Shown piece by piece: positions 53,568 to 64,000 of a stretch of DNA of 64,000 nucleotides (positions are counted from its first letter, which is position 1; every line of letters starts with the position of its first letter). A model generated the notes under the pieces. That model was not told where the DNA came from. It searched no databases and worked only from the letters and a program-made list of their open reading frames with translations. Source of the stretch: Tillus elongatus (taxonomy: Eukaryota; Arthropoda; Insecta; Coleoptera; Cleridae); contig OZ023266.1 of assembly GCA_964006375.1 (NCBI GenBank), positions 62,866,946-62,930,945 of the forward strand, given 5' to 3'. The translations under genes were made by a program, and so were the position numbers.

Positions 53568-55340
53568 GTAAGTCAGTTTTTCATTTAATTTAATTTGCAG
53601 TTAAACGGATCCGATTTCAGCACACGCTTTCTAGAGCATCAAAAATTCGTAGTGCATATAGACAGTGGCGTGTATCAAAAAGGCCTTGGCCTACAATATA
53701 ACATGCAATAATTTTTGTAAACTAAATTTTACTTATTCAGCCTAATATTCTCTTCTAAGACGCACATTCAGCAGAACGTTTACAAACCAATCCTGAAGAT
53801 CCGTAAAAAGTTATTTATCTTGGTCTTCAAGCCTCCCCACAACGGCTCATATGACTTAATGTTTATCAAAACTCATTTATCTTTTAGATGATGTGAAATA
53901 CACAGTATCTCAGTTATTGTCTATGGTTATAAAAAGTACCGAAACACCTTAATTTTAAATTAAAAAATGACATCGTGCAACATGAAAACTTCACTCATAC
54001 ATTCAATCATATAACGGAAATTTACTTATTTTCATTTTCTCCGGCGAGTAGTCGGTTCACATGAGTCTCAGAGAGTAGGTCGACTTAGGGCACTAGTTAA
54101 TCACTCACATAATTACACAAACTAGGAATCGAAACAAGGATATCAGTTCAAGTAGATTTATTTACATAAGTGAAAGCTTAAGACAGGTTTGTCATTAAAA
54201 AAATGACTACTATTTTAAAAGCAATATAAACAAATTGGATGCAATAAGATACCAATTGAATTTCAATTAAAAGAGAAAAATTTACATTAAGCTGTCCGTC
54301 TGTATGTGCAGAAAAGTTAACTATTAATGAATATTGAAAATTTACGCAATTCAAAGGCAAAGTAAATTTAAACTTATTTTAAAACAGAGTTGCGAAAATG
54401 TGAGTCATTTTAGATAAACGTTATATAAATAAAAATGAAGCAATGGTTAGTTTTCGCATTTTAGTGACACTTAGCTTTAATTCCGATGTATATGCTGCTG
54501 TCTCCTGGTTTCGATGTGCACCGTATACATCATTGGTCAGGTGGAATCTGTGCCTTGCCCTCTTCGTGGATAATATGTTGTAACGGTGGGCACTAGAGTC
54601 TCTGCCTCTGCTACGGTTATTGCAGGTAGGGCCTTGAGTGTTTATTGCCTACTTCAGATGACTTGTCACTGTTCCTTAGATGTTCAAGCTGCCTTTAGTA
54701 TGTTACTGCTTCTTCATATAACTTGTTAGATCATTGTGCGCTTCTTATTGCCTCCTTCAGGTGATGTGTAACTGCCTCCCTCAGACCTGATTCAAACATG
54801 TGGATTAATACTGTTCTTAGACAATTAAATCTCCCGCAATGTGACAGTGTCTTTACAAAAACTAACTAATTAAATGCTTTATGCAAAGCCTAAAATATTA
54901 CTTGAAATCTAATTAAAGACACGTCACATGCAGAAGAACTAAACTTATATTTAGCCATGCAGTCATTACAAGAATAAAATGTAAAAAGGTGGAAATAACT
55001 TATATCAAAGGTACTTACCCATGAGCAAGACTTTTTAGCTCTCTAGTGTGCCATGATTAATTGTTTGATTAACAAGTTTAATTAGAAAATAATGAATCGA
55101 CCGATGGAGCTTTAATTTATAGGTTGTGATAAGAGAACAATGCTGTCAACACTTAATAACTTCAGCAGGCTGCAGGTTAACCAACTGTCATAGAGATTGG
55201 AACTCTATGTCATTAGACAGACCATGGAGAGTGCTACGTCATAATTCTTAAAAGGGGTATATCATTGAATATGAAATAAATAAGTGTAACGTTTTGAGCG
55301 TTACAATCCCAATCGACCTCCAAATTTTTAAATATAAAGT
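53568..55340. other. No gene recognised (first intron of the second CYP4-like gene)
   Basis: No second-exon sequence and no transposon match found. A loosely repetitive stretch around 54640-54790 (variants of TTATTGCCTCCTTCAG and GACTTGTCACTG) may be an old tandem repeat. Confidence 0.45.
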
Positions 55341-55635
55341 AGGGCTTGTGATATCTCATTTGAACTATATCTTTATTCTCTACCCAAAAATGCTGGGGTT
55401 TTAAAAAGTTTTTGCAAAAATTAACAAAAAAAGAAAAAAAAAACTAATCAATTGGAAAACTTCGCTACAACACAATTAAAAAGTACTAAGTGAAATATAA
55501 GAAACGAAGCACGTGCAGCCACGTCGTTGCGGAACCAAGTAGTATGTTGTCACGGCAGATTAAAATAACACAACGTGTTAAAAAAGAGAGACTTATACAA
55601 CCAACTAACATTTTAATAAATTGTCAGCCCTGTAT

Positions 55636-55678
55636 GCCGTACTGACGAGCTCTAATTAGAGCGAAACCACTCTACGGT
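55636..55678 (+). ncRNA. Hammerhead ribozyme, array unit 1 (stem III damaged)
   Basis: GCCGTA, CTGACGA at 55642-55648, stem II GCTCT/AGAGC with loop AATT, GAAA at 55663-55666, then CCACTC where other units have CCGGTC, and TACGGT. Stems I and II are perfect; the stem III palindrome is lost. Confidence 0.7.
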
Positions 55679-55955
55679 TCTAATTCTGGTGAGAATGCAT
55701 CTAGCCTTACATACTTGGTCCTTTTATTAGGGTAGAAATGGGCCAGGACTGACAATTTACTAAATTGTTAATTGGTTGCATACAGTGTCTATTTTTTAAC
55801 ACTTTGTGTTATTTGGAGCTGCCGTGACAACATACTACTTGGTTCCGTAACGAGGTGGTGGCACGTGCTTTGTATCTTATATCTTACTTAGTGTTGGAAG
55901 GCGGGCTACCATAGCCGTATTACTTTATAGGTGTATTTTCGCTGCAATTAGTATG

Positions 55956-55996
55956 CCGTACTGACGAGATCTAATTAGAGCGAAACCGGTCTACGG
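55956..55996 (+). ncRNA. Hammerhead ribozyme, array unit 2 (near perfect)
   Basis: CCGTA, CTGACGA at 55961-55967, stem II GATCT/AGAGC with loop AATT and one A-G mismatch, GAAA at 55982-55985, stem III ACCGGT at 55985-55990, cleavage after C 55991, TACGG closing a 5-bp stem I. Confidence 0.85.
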
Positions 55997-56273
55997 TTCT
56001 AATTGTGGTGAGAACGCATCTAGCCTTACATACTTTGTCCCTATATTAGGGTAGAAATGTGCCAGGGCTGACAATTTACTGGATTGTTAGATGGTTGTAT
56101 ACAGTCTCTATTTTTTACACTTTGTGTTATGCGGAGCTGCCGTGACAACATACTACTTGGTTCCGTAACGAGGTGGCGGCACGTACTTCGTGTCTTATAT
56201 CTCACTTAGTGTTGGAAGGCTGGCTACCATAGCCATATTACTTTATAGGTGTATTTTCGCTGCAATTAGTATG

Positions 56274-56314
56274 CCGTACTGACGAGATCTAATTAGAGCG
56301 AAACCGGTCTACGG
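56274..56314 (+). ncRNA. Hammerhead ribozyme, array unit 3 (near perfect)
   Basis: Identical to unit 2: CTGACGA at 56279-56285, GAAA at 56300-56303, ACCGGT at 56303-56308, cleavage after C 56309. The distance to the unit 2 site is 318 bases, the predicted circular RNA length. Confidence 0.85.
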
Positions 56315-56591
56315 TTCTAATTGTGGTGAGAACGCATCTAGCCTTACATACTTTGTCCCTATATTAGGGTAGAAATGTGCCAGGGCTGACAATTTACTGG
56401 ATTGTTAGATGGTTGTATACAGTCTCTATTTTTTACACTTTGTGTTATGCGGAGCTGCCGTGACAACATACTACTTGGTTCCGTAACGAGGTGGCGGCAC
56501 GTACTTCGTGTCTTATATCTCACTTAGTGTTGGAAGGCTGGCTACCATAGCCATATTACTTTATAGGTGTATTTTCGCTGCAATTAGTTTG

Positions 56592-56632
56592 CCGTATTGA
56601 CGAGCTCTAATTAGAGCGAAACCGGTCTACGG
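56592..56632 (+). ncRNA. Hammerhead ribozyme, array unit 4 (C3 to T)
   Basis: CCGTA, TTGACGA (first core base changed), perfect stem II GCTCT/AGAGC, GAAA, ACCGGT, C, TACGG. The C3 change should abolish activity, while all stems are kept. Confidence 0.75.
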
Positions 56633-56908
56633 TTCTAATTGTGGTAAGATGCATCTAGCCTTACATACGTTGTCCCTTCATTAAGGTAGAAATGGGCCAG
56701 GGCTGACACTTAACTAAATTGTTAGTTGGTTGTATACAGTCTCTCTTTTTTAACACTTTGTGTTATTTGGAGCTTCCGCGACAACATACTACTTGGTTCC
56801 GCAACGAGGTGGCGGGACGTGCTTCATGTCTTATATCTCACTTAGTGTTGGAAGGCTGGCTACCATAGCCGCATTATTTATAGGTGTATTTAAGCTGCAA
56901 TTAGTATG

Positions 56909-56949
56909 CCGTACTGACGAGCTCTAATTAGAGCGAAAGCGGTATACGG
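56909..56949 (+). ncRNA. Hammerhead ribozyme, array unit 5
   Basis: CCGTA, CTGACGA at 56914-56920, perfect stem II GCTCT/AGAGC, GAAA at 56935-56938, stem III weakened to AGCGGT, cleavage-site A 56944 (triplet GTA, allowed), TACGG. Confidence 0.75.
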
Positions 56950-56999
56950 TTCTAATTGTGGTGAGAATGCATGTAGCCTTACACAATTAAAAAGTAGTA

Positions 57000-58040
57000 A
57001 CTAATTGCGCTACCTTCTTGATAATTCGAAAAAATAAAATCTCATCAATCTTTATGTAGGAAATGTTCAAAACTGATGCCTTTAATGACTCTGCAGCATC
57101 CCAATCGTAAATTAAAATGTCTCCCAACGTTAATCAACATCTGAAGCGTGACAGGCCTAATAGCAAAGGTTAGGCTTCTTCTCAACTCAGTTGAATCGCG
57201 TGATTAATTTTGTATACCATACTTTTCACATATCCCCTTAATAAGAAGTCTAATAGCGTAATATCGGGTGATTGTGCTGGCCATTCTAACGATCTGCGCC
57301 ACTATATCCACTGATTTGGCAACATTCTTTCGAGGTACTGCCAGGCATTGATTTGATAAACTGAACTTGTCGATTTGCTTGATGAGTCTATAAGTTTTCC
57401 AAAGATGGCACAGCATTATTTGGGAGCATTGCAAAATATTTACTTCCATTCAAATTTCCAGCAATGAAAAAGGAACTAATGTCGTGGTTTCCAACTCTTT
57501 AAACATTGACATTTTCAGGGTATTGCGTATGTTTGCCACTCATCCAGACAATCATATCTGGATTTTCTTTTTTTTTTTCCAGACCAGTAGCGACAATTAG
57601 CATAGCCGTGGAGTGTAAATCTGCACTCATCAAAAAGCAAAAGCTGTTCTAGTTGGATAATATCTTTATCTAACATTTTCATCATTTGTTCACAAAAAGA
57701 CGTTCTTCTATTAAAATCGTCTTCCATGAACTCCTGACTTTGTATCAATTTATAGGGACACATTTTATTTGCTTTTAATATGCGAATAATCGATGAATGG
57801 CTAACATCCAATGTTATGGCTGCATGTTGACCGGTGGTATGTGTTTTCCTCAAACCCTAGCATTACATCCAATTTGGTATCATTACTAAGTGCATCAGAA
57901 GGTTTTTTTATCTGCTTTACATATCCAAGCTCGAGAAATTACTTTTCAATTTTTTGAATGAGGCGAGCAACTTTGATCTGTAATCTTGTTTTATCTCCGT
58001 AACCAATCATCTGTAGAATTGTTATTTTATGCATTTCTGT
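57000..58040 (-). pseudogene. Mariner-like transposase, broken
   Basis: On the - strand: ILQMIGYGDKTRLQIKVARL (start near 58034) and FLELGYVKQIKKPSDAL. The frame 57853-57515 follows, with RKTHTTGQHAAITLDVSHSS, IIRILKANKMCPYKLIQSQE, LLLFDECRFTLHGYANCRYW (first catalytic Asp) and KSRYDCLDEWQ. Later pieces in other frames are ISSFFIAGNLNGSKYF, MPGSTSKECC and SPDITLLDF-like sequence near 57240. The HDGAPPH block is not recognisable. It is a different transposase branch from those at 28 and 45 kb. Confidence 0.65.
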
Positions 58041-58395
58041 TAAATAAGCCGGATTTCTGAATTGCCGTTAACAACTGACAATTACCGTCATGCGGTTACA
58101 ATAATACAGCGAGTTGCTAAGGCGTTTTAAATAAAACGAACATTGTCAGCTGTGAAGAATGTTGATAACTTTTTATACATATATTATTGTTCTAATTGAT
58201 ACCGTTCAAAAATACACTGACAGTATTTTTGCTTGCTTTGTCCCTATTAAGAATGAAACGTGATTAGTGACCAATTTTTTTATGTGTTGTAGCGAAGTTG
58301 GACGAACAGATGATTTTTTTAACTTATAATTGTTGCAATAAATTTTAAACCCATATCGTTTTCGAATAGGGAATAAAGTGTCACAAGGCTCTATT

Positions 58396-60220
58396 TCATG
58401 AGTGTCACAAGACTCTACTTCCTATTTAAAAATTATGGGGCTGCAACTGTTACTCGAAGGGTATTAAATGAAGGAAGTGGAGTTTTCACTTGCAGGATGT
58501 CTGTACGAGCTGCTTACTTTAACAGTGTGAGCCGAAGAACTATACTAAAATAACAAAGAGCTGTGAACCTTGCTGTGGACTGTATATTCATGTATATTCA
58601 ATTTTAACTTACAAACTTATCTTTTTATTTATAACAAGTGACTGGTTGTCACGAACAATTTAAAGTAACTCGATAACTGTATAAATATAAGGTCCAAACA
58701 TTCCATCTATTTGTTAATTATTGTTATACTCAGTTGGTAAAACCGTTCTGTACTAAGTACATATCTAGATACACATATCTACATTTATGAGGATTCACCG
58801 ATTTAATTGCTGAAAATAAAAATAATCCTGCATAAATAACGTTCAATTCGTAATACCGTTGGCTCACTGTGCAGTTATGTTTACAAAACAACACCTCAAA
58901 AATCAGATATTGTCTTTAAGACAATAGTTTTGATTTAGCTGCTATTTCGTACAAAATAAATATTAAAATAAATCCGTAACTAATCGTATTCGAATTTTTT
59001 TTAGCAAAGTTAAACAAATTTCTAATAAATGTTATTTAAGACACCAAAACTCAATGCGCAACGATAGGTGTTATCCGCATTTGGAATACACATGACGTAT
59101 TATCCTCCTCTCGCGGCGCTGTGCCCTCAGAGTCACCAAACAACCTATCTAATCTATGAAACTTGTGACAGTGTTGTTCCTGCTGGCACGATCGTGCCAG
59201 ATTTAGCACTATGTCTTCAGATTTGGCACTCTAGCACCCCTTTACACTTTTCTGGCACATTTTAATTTTTTAAAGCTACGCGCCATTCTCAAGTCAGACA
59301 CGGATATAAAGCATACAACATAACAAATTCATGAACCGTATTTGAAGATTCCGTTGTCCGCATTCGCATTACCGACCCCGTCTACGCGTTACTCGATGGT
59401 TAGATTCATTATTATAGGTTGGCGTACCTTTTCTACTTTTGCGTATTGCGTACTGTCAAGTGTTACGTCAAATGTCAAATCCTCAAATGTTTATGGATTT
59501 TTATTTTATTTTGTAAGCGAATATATTTGTTTTTATTTATTTCAGACACTTATTTCTTTTGTTAATTTTCAAAAAAAAAAAGAATAAAAGATTTAATTTT
59601 AGGCTTAATTATCGTTTAATTATCATAAGTGTGCATAATTTCCCTCTCTTTCATGAGACCTTCTAGCCTTAAAACGTACAGTTACTCTTAAATTTGGTTC
59701 CAATTAAATCTGGGGATATTTTAGCACTCAAACCGTAAATTTAGCACCGAAACGTCCCTAAATTCAGCACTTATAATCTCATGACAGGAACAGCACTGAC
59801 TTGTGATAGACCAACAGTACCTGAATAGTGAGAAGGCAAACCAAAAAGTTTGAAGAATATTTTTCCAAGGGTTTGGTTTTTGGGGTATTCTGCTGTTTGT
59901 TTCAGTTTTCAACTACAGTGTCCAAACTCGGGCTCTTTGAGCTTTTTTAGTTTATTAATTATTGTTGTAGTCAGTTTATAAAACCGTTCTGTACTAAATA
60001 CATAACTAGAGACTTCTCTGAGTTTAAAGGTATTGGCTTTGTTCTCTGTAACTGGTAACGCCGTATACAAAATGTTTAGACAGGAGAAAATTGAATTTAT
60101 TTATACGTATTTATGACAACCATAAATAAAAATCCATTGCTACGTTTCTAGCAAAAACATAGCAATACGTTAACTTATTTCATTCTAACAAATAGTTTTA
60201 GCACAGTCAAACATACTATG
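58396..60220. other. No gene recognised; one short dispersed repeat
   Basis: A segment with AAAACCGTTCTGTACTAA occurs at 58738 and again at 59980 (flanked by TTAATTATTGTT in both), a diverged direct repeat about 1.24 kb apart. The frame at 59068-59265 is not recognisable. Confidence 0.5.
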
Positions 60221-60229
60221 ATATTTTTA

Positions 60230-60570
60230 TGTTTAAAAAAGTCTCGAAGAAAGCAGAATTCATCAAATCAGTTTGTGCATTTAAAACAAGGAGGTTTTAT
60301 TTCGAAATCTTAATGATAGCCATGTTTATGCTTGGCATTACAAAAATGTTGTGACTCGATGCAAATATTTACTGTAGGCATAGGTTGAGTATGGATACTA
60401 TGGTTTGCAAATGGAGATTTGTCGGCCTGATTATCTCTAAGTGTAGAAATATGCTTTCTGTATCTGGTGTTAAAATGTCTCAAAGTTTGGTTAATGTAGA
60501 CTGCATTACAATGTGTACAAGCTAATTTATAAACTACAGCTTTTGTCAGGAAACAAGATATTTTGCGTTA
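60230..60570 (-). pseudogene. PLE fragment, GIY-YIG domain
   Basis: On the - strand KAVVYKLACTHCNAVYINQT (VYK and VYI in place of GIY and YIG), LRHFNTRYRKHISTLRDNQA, KSPFANHSIHTQ and a CFKCTNFDEFCFL-like end with one stop. The endonuclease start is degenerate and the RT part is missing. 60571-60831 holds nothing recognised. Confidence 0.6.
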
Positions 60571-60831
60571 AATAGCAAATAACGTGTCGTGTTAAAAGTT
60601 TAAAGGCCAGCGTTGAATTTTTAATGACAGAAAATTTTTTAAATGTTTCGAAAGTAAGCCACCAAAACATTTGTTATCTACTTTTCTGTAGTATTTTCAT
60701 TAATTAAACTGAGTACTAATCTGTATTTTTTTCTGTCTCTAATCTTATCTATTCGTTTTTAATCAAGATACCACAACGTAGCAACGGATTTTTATTTATA
60801 GTTGTTATCAATTCATTTAATTAAATTCAAT

Positions 60832-62033
<1,202 letters not shown>

Positions 62034-62273
62034 GAAGTTTTCTCTTATCTGGCGATTCGTGAAACGTTACAGAGAGGAAAACGAACACTTTCTAATTCAT
62101 TGATTGTTGTTGCCCTTACTTGGTGAAACTTGTCCATACTGCATACAGACTTGGAGAATACTTCTCTGGCTTCACTGTTGGTTTTTAGTGGTGAAGGACG
62201 TAGCCAGCGCGTGAGCTAACTGGAGCAAGTGGCCCTCTGAATTCTGGAAGTTCTAGGATGTTCTTCAATGCTT

Positions 62274-62314
62274 CTGTGACTATAGTTTCGCTGCTTGACA
62301 GCATTTTCAGACAG
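62274..62314 (-). ncRNA. Hammerhead motif in PLE 3' region, G8-mutated
   Basis: On the - strand: CTGT, CTGAAAA (consensus CTGANGA), stem II TGCTG/CAGC with loop TCAAG, GAAA, palindromic stem III ACTATAGT, cleavage-site C, ACAG pairing with CTGT over 4 bp. Everything fits except G8 to A. Confidence 0.65.
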
Positions 62315-62955
62315 ATTAAAATTGAATTAGTACGAAATCATGACAAGTACAAATAAATATCTGTTGCTATTTTATGATATGATGTTTTGATCAAAAAATT
62401 TTATCAAATTGAAAATAAAATGAAACACAGATGACAGATGAGGTTTTCAAAATGTCTATGTGATGTATGTCAATAACTAACATAAAAACTAGAACTAGCC
62501 TATAATAACTATGATAACAGTTACAACAATAAAATAACTAAACAATAACAGTATAAAAGTAGTCTCTATACAACGAAAATATCGACATACATCAACTCAT
62601 TATTTTATTACAACTTTTTTGAACTAATAGTTAAATTTATTTTCTTTGACATATTTAATTAGAAAGAAGAATATCCAAGAAAGGGGAATTCATTAAATCA
62701 GTTTGCTCGTTTAAAACAAGGTAGTTATTGTCGTGTGTGTGCCTTTTGACTTCTAAAGCTTCAAAAAAGTCTAGTTTACGTTTGTCATTATAAAAATGTA
62801 GTGGTTGTATGCGGTTATTTATTGTAGGTCTATGTTCGGTATCAATAATATGTTTTGCAAAAACCAACAGTGAAGCCAGAGAAGTATTATCTAAGTCTTT
62901 ATGCAGAACACTTTCTAAGCCAGATAGGAAGTCCCTAAATCTGCATTTATTTTGT
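62315..62955 (-). pseudogene. PLE 3' part: end of GIY-YIG region and 3' UTR
   Basis: The frame on the - strand reads RFRDFLSGLESVLHKDLDNT, then FAKHIIDTEHRPTINNRIQP, LHFYNDKRKLDFFEALEV and LNEQTDLMNSPFLDILLSN (stop at 62655). This is the C-terminal part of a PLE protein, downstream of the GIY-YIG core. About 340 bp of 3' UTR follow, up to the hammerhead at 62274-62314. Upstream of 62955 the similarity ends abruptly. Confidence 0.65.
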
Positions 62956-63405
62956 TTATCTATTTATCTGAAGAAACCAGACTTTCTTGCGTGTTTATCC
63001 AGCGTAGGCAAAAGGCGAAAGCTCGATGGAGGTAAGTCAGGCCTGTGAGTGGGTGTAGGAGACAATATTTTCTCTCGAGCTTTGTGAGTCCGATGTACTC
63101 GAAAATTAGTTAATTGCTGTGGAGCAATATAGTTATTTTGCAACATTAGGAGGCTTTGTTGACGTGTAGCGATTTTATAATTTTTTAGTTGTCTTTTTTT
63201 GCGGTTCTCCGATACTCATAGCGCATATATGTGATCCAAATAATGACCTAATTGCCACAAAACGTCATTGTCATTAGCTTCCCAGCAGATACTTGCATCT
63301 TTGGTTTTTAGTTGGTCAAGTTTATCTCTGAATGTACCCCTTTTTTGCGAGATTCCAGTGGTTTGAACGCCAGTTACAGTTTTGGAAAAAAGGACATTAG
63401 ATAAG
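62956..63405 (-). pseudogene. Unrecognised broken reading frame
   Basis: On the - strand a frame from about 63370 reads SQKRGTFRDKLDQLKTKDAS and NDNDVLWQLGHYLDHIYAL. After one stop it continues KKRQLKNYKIATRQQSLLML and LTNFRVHRTHKAREKILSPT to 62964. Its length and modest stop count suggest a former coding region, possibly of the adjacent PLE or another element. I do not recognise it. Confidence 0.35.
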
Positions 63406-63409
63406 ATTA

Positions 63410-64000
63410 GATTTTATTGTGAGTGGGCTATTCCAGTCACTCCACCTCGCCCTTAGGACTATTGTGGCTTACGTCTAATTATTTAGATTTCACCCACCAA
63501 TTCCAGCTCCCTGAGGAAGTCGATGTTTTCTTGAGGTTGAAAGTTTGTTTGGCAGGTGTACTGCCATCTGAGTGAAGTCGCTTGCCCGTTTCGAAGCTCA
63601 AAGAGACATAACCTCTCTCCGAGTTCGTCTGGACCCGACATCCGTCAGTGTTTGCCTCGAGGCGGTATCATGAAGTCCCGCTCTCGAGCAGCATCTAATC
63701 TCTAGTTGTAATCCACCTCTAGGGATCTCAGCTCCCCTCAGGCTCGTCTAAACCTCACACCTAACAGTGTTAGACTCAAGGCAACATCCCATCGAGTCCC
63801 GCTCCCGAGCATCGACCCAGCGAGGCCGTCCGTCCTTTTCGTAGCATACAGTGGGGGCCTCAAACTCCGGCTGTTTACCACTCATAAGAGTTGTCAACCC
63901 CCTCCGGATCGTCTAGACACACGACACCCGCCAGCACTCAACCCAAGGAGGCACCCATCCGGAACCCCGCTCCCAAGTAACAACCAAGCACTGGCAACCA
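63410..64000 (-). repeat. GC-richer interspersed repeat with internal repeats, cut by the window end
   Basis: On the - strand it ends in AATCTAATCTTATCTAATG near 63400 and matches 20590-20990. Within it, diverged repeats begin at 63907, 63742 and 63625 (as written: ATCGTCTAGACACACGACAC, CTCGTCTAAACCTCACACC, TTCGTCTGGACCCGACATCC), each followed by a CCCGCTCCCGAGCA-like segment. It continues beyond 64000. It may be a LINE UTR or a composite SINE. Confidence 0.6.

Larger units (their letters stand above)
55486..56980 (+). mobile_element. Retrozyme-like tandem array, ~318-bp units with hammerhead ribozymes
   Basis: Unit starts (GTATGCCGTACTGACGAG or variant) lie at 55632, 55951, 56269, 56587 and 56904, a period of 317-319 bp. 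Units 2 and 3 are almost identical; the others are more diverged. The last unit stops after about 77 bp. Before the first unit, 55486-55628 is an inverted copy of the middle of the unit (GGAACCAAGTAGTATGTTGT versus ACAACATACTACTTGGTTCC). The whole block is flanked by ACACAATTAAAAAGTA (55470-55485 and 56981-56996). No protein is encoded. Each unit has a type I hammerhead motif at the same place, so a transcript would be cut to monomers of about 318 nt. This matches animal retrozymes; the inverted 5' piece and flanking duplication point to insertion by target-primed reverse transcription. Confidence 0.82.
55347..58395 (-). mobile_element. Mariner-like transposon relic carrying a retrozyme array
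   Basis: The ends are inverted and similar over about 120 bp: CTTGTGATATCTCATTTGAA to ACTTCGCTACAACACA at 55347-55475, and the inverse of 58288-58395 (CTTGTGACACTTTATTCCC to ACTTCGCTACAACACA). The coding remnant runs on the - strand between 58034 and 57000. A 1.5-kb tandem array with a 16-bp flanking duplication is inserted just inside the left arm (55486-56980). Without it the relic is about 1.5 kb, normal for a mariner. Confidence 0.7.

Noticed and set aside
55486..56980. CRISPR array or ordinary satellite
   Set aside because: The units are ~318 bp without a short-repeat/spacer pattern, the context is eukaryotic, and a conserved hammerhead with matching stems in every unit is not explained by a plain satellite.
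59068..59265. 65-residue frame with many prolines and cysteines
   Set aside because: No similarity that I recognise, no splice or promoter support, and an average length for chance frames in this window.
62045..62075. Further hammerhead candidate (CTGGCGATTCGTGAAACG)
   Set aside because: The core has G in place of the invariant A6 and no proper stem II can be drawn. Only the GAAAC resemblance remains.

Overview
This window looks like arthropod, most likely insect, nuclear DNA. It is AT-rich, has long (TA)n tracts, spliced genes with long introns and almost no contiguous coding sequence, and is packed with non-LTR retrotransposons, Penelope-like elements (PLEs), Tc1/mariner relatives, tRNA-derived SINEs and foldback elements. 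No species can be named from the sequence alone.

Host genes. The only clear host gene is a CYP4-family cytochrome P450 on the + strand. I reconstruct seven exons at 4283-4392, 7337-7427, 14326-14508, 16782-17155, 26552-26620, 30061-30409 and 39192-39352. Splice phases match at every junction. They carry the CYP4 signatures (DTAMGTP, EVDTFIFEGHDTT, ExxR, FSAGPRNCIG). The first exon lies upstream of the window. A second CYP4-like first exon with an N-terminal membrane anchor lies at 53390-53567. It ends in the phase that exon 2 of the first gene needs, so it is probably the start of a tandem paralogue that continues beyond 64000. All introns are filled with repeats.

Repeats. (1) A composite family here called the TA-family has a conserved left module, a (TA)n core, a conserved right flank of about 1 kb, and a distal pair of inverted repeats carrying GACGCAGCAAGTGCGTTA. 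About a dozen whole or partial copies occur. (2) PLE fragments with YVDD reverse-transcriptase and GIY-YIG endonuclease signatures occur at 17.8, 19.4-20.6, 31.2-33.0 (a head-to-head pair), 35.3-38.7, 47.3-47.7, 60.2 and 62.3-63.0 kb. (3) Mariner-like transposase remnants, two with D41D spacing, lie at 8.3, 27.9-29.2, 41.5, 44.0-46.8, 49.1 and 55.3-58.4 kb. (4) A pogo-like relic lies at 22.1-26.2 kb. (5) LINE fragments from several families and a tRNA-derived SINE family of about 345 bp are dispersed.

Most interesting system. At 55486-56980, inside a mariner relic and bounded by a 16-bp duplication, lies a tandem array with a period of about 318 bp. Each unit carries a type I hammerhead ribozyme motif: a 5-bp stem I, the CTGACGA core, a hairpin stem II, GAAA, and a very short palindromic stem III (ACCGGT). 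This is the architecture of an animal retrozyme. The PLE 3' regions in the same window carry the same kind of ribozyme, with stem III palindromes such as ACGATCGT, ACTGCAGT and ACTATAGT. The window therefore holds both a hammerhead-bearing non-autonomous circular-RNA-type element and relatives of the PLEs that could mobilise it. All of this was read by eye; no alignments or folding calculations were run.
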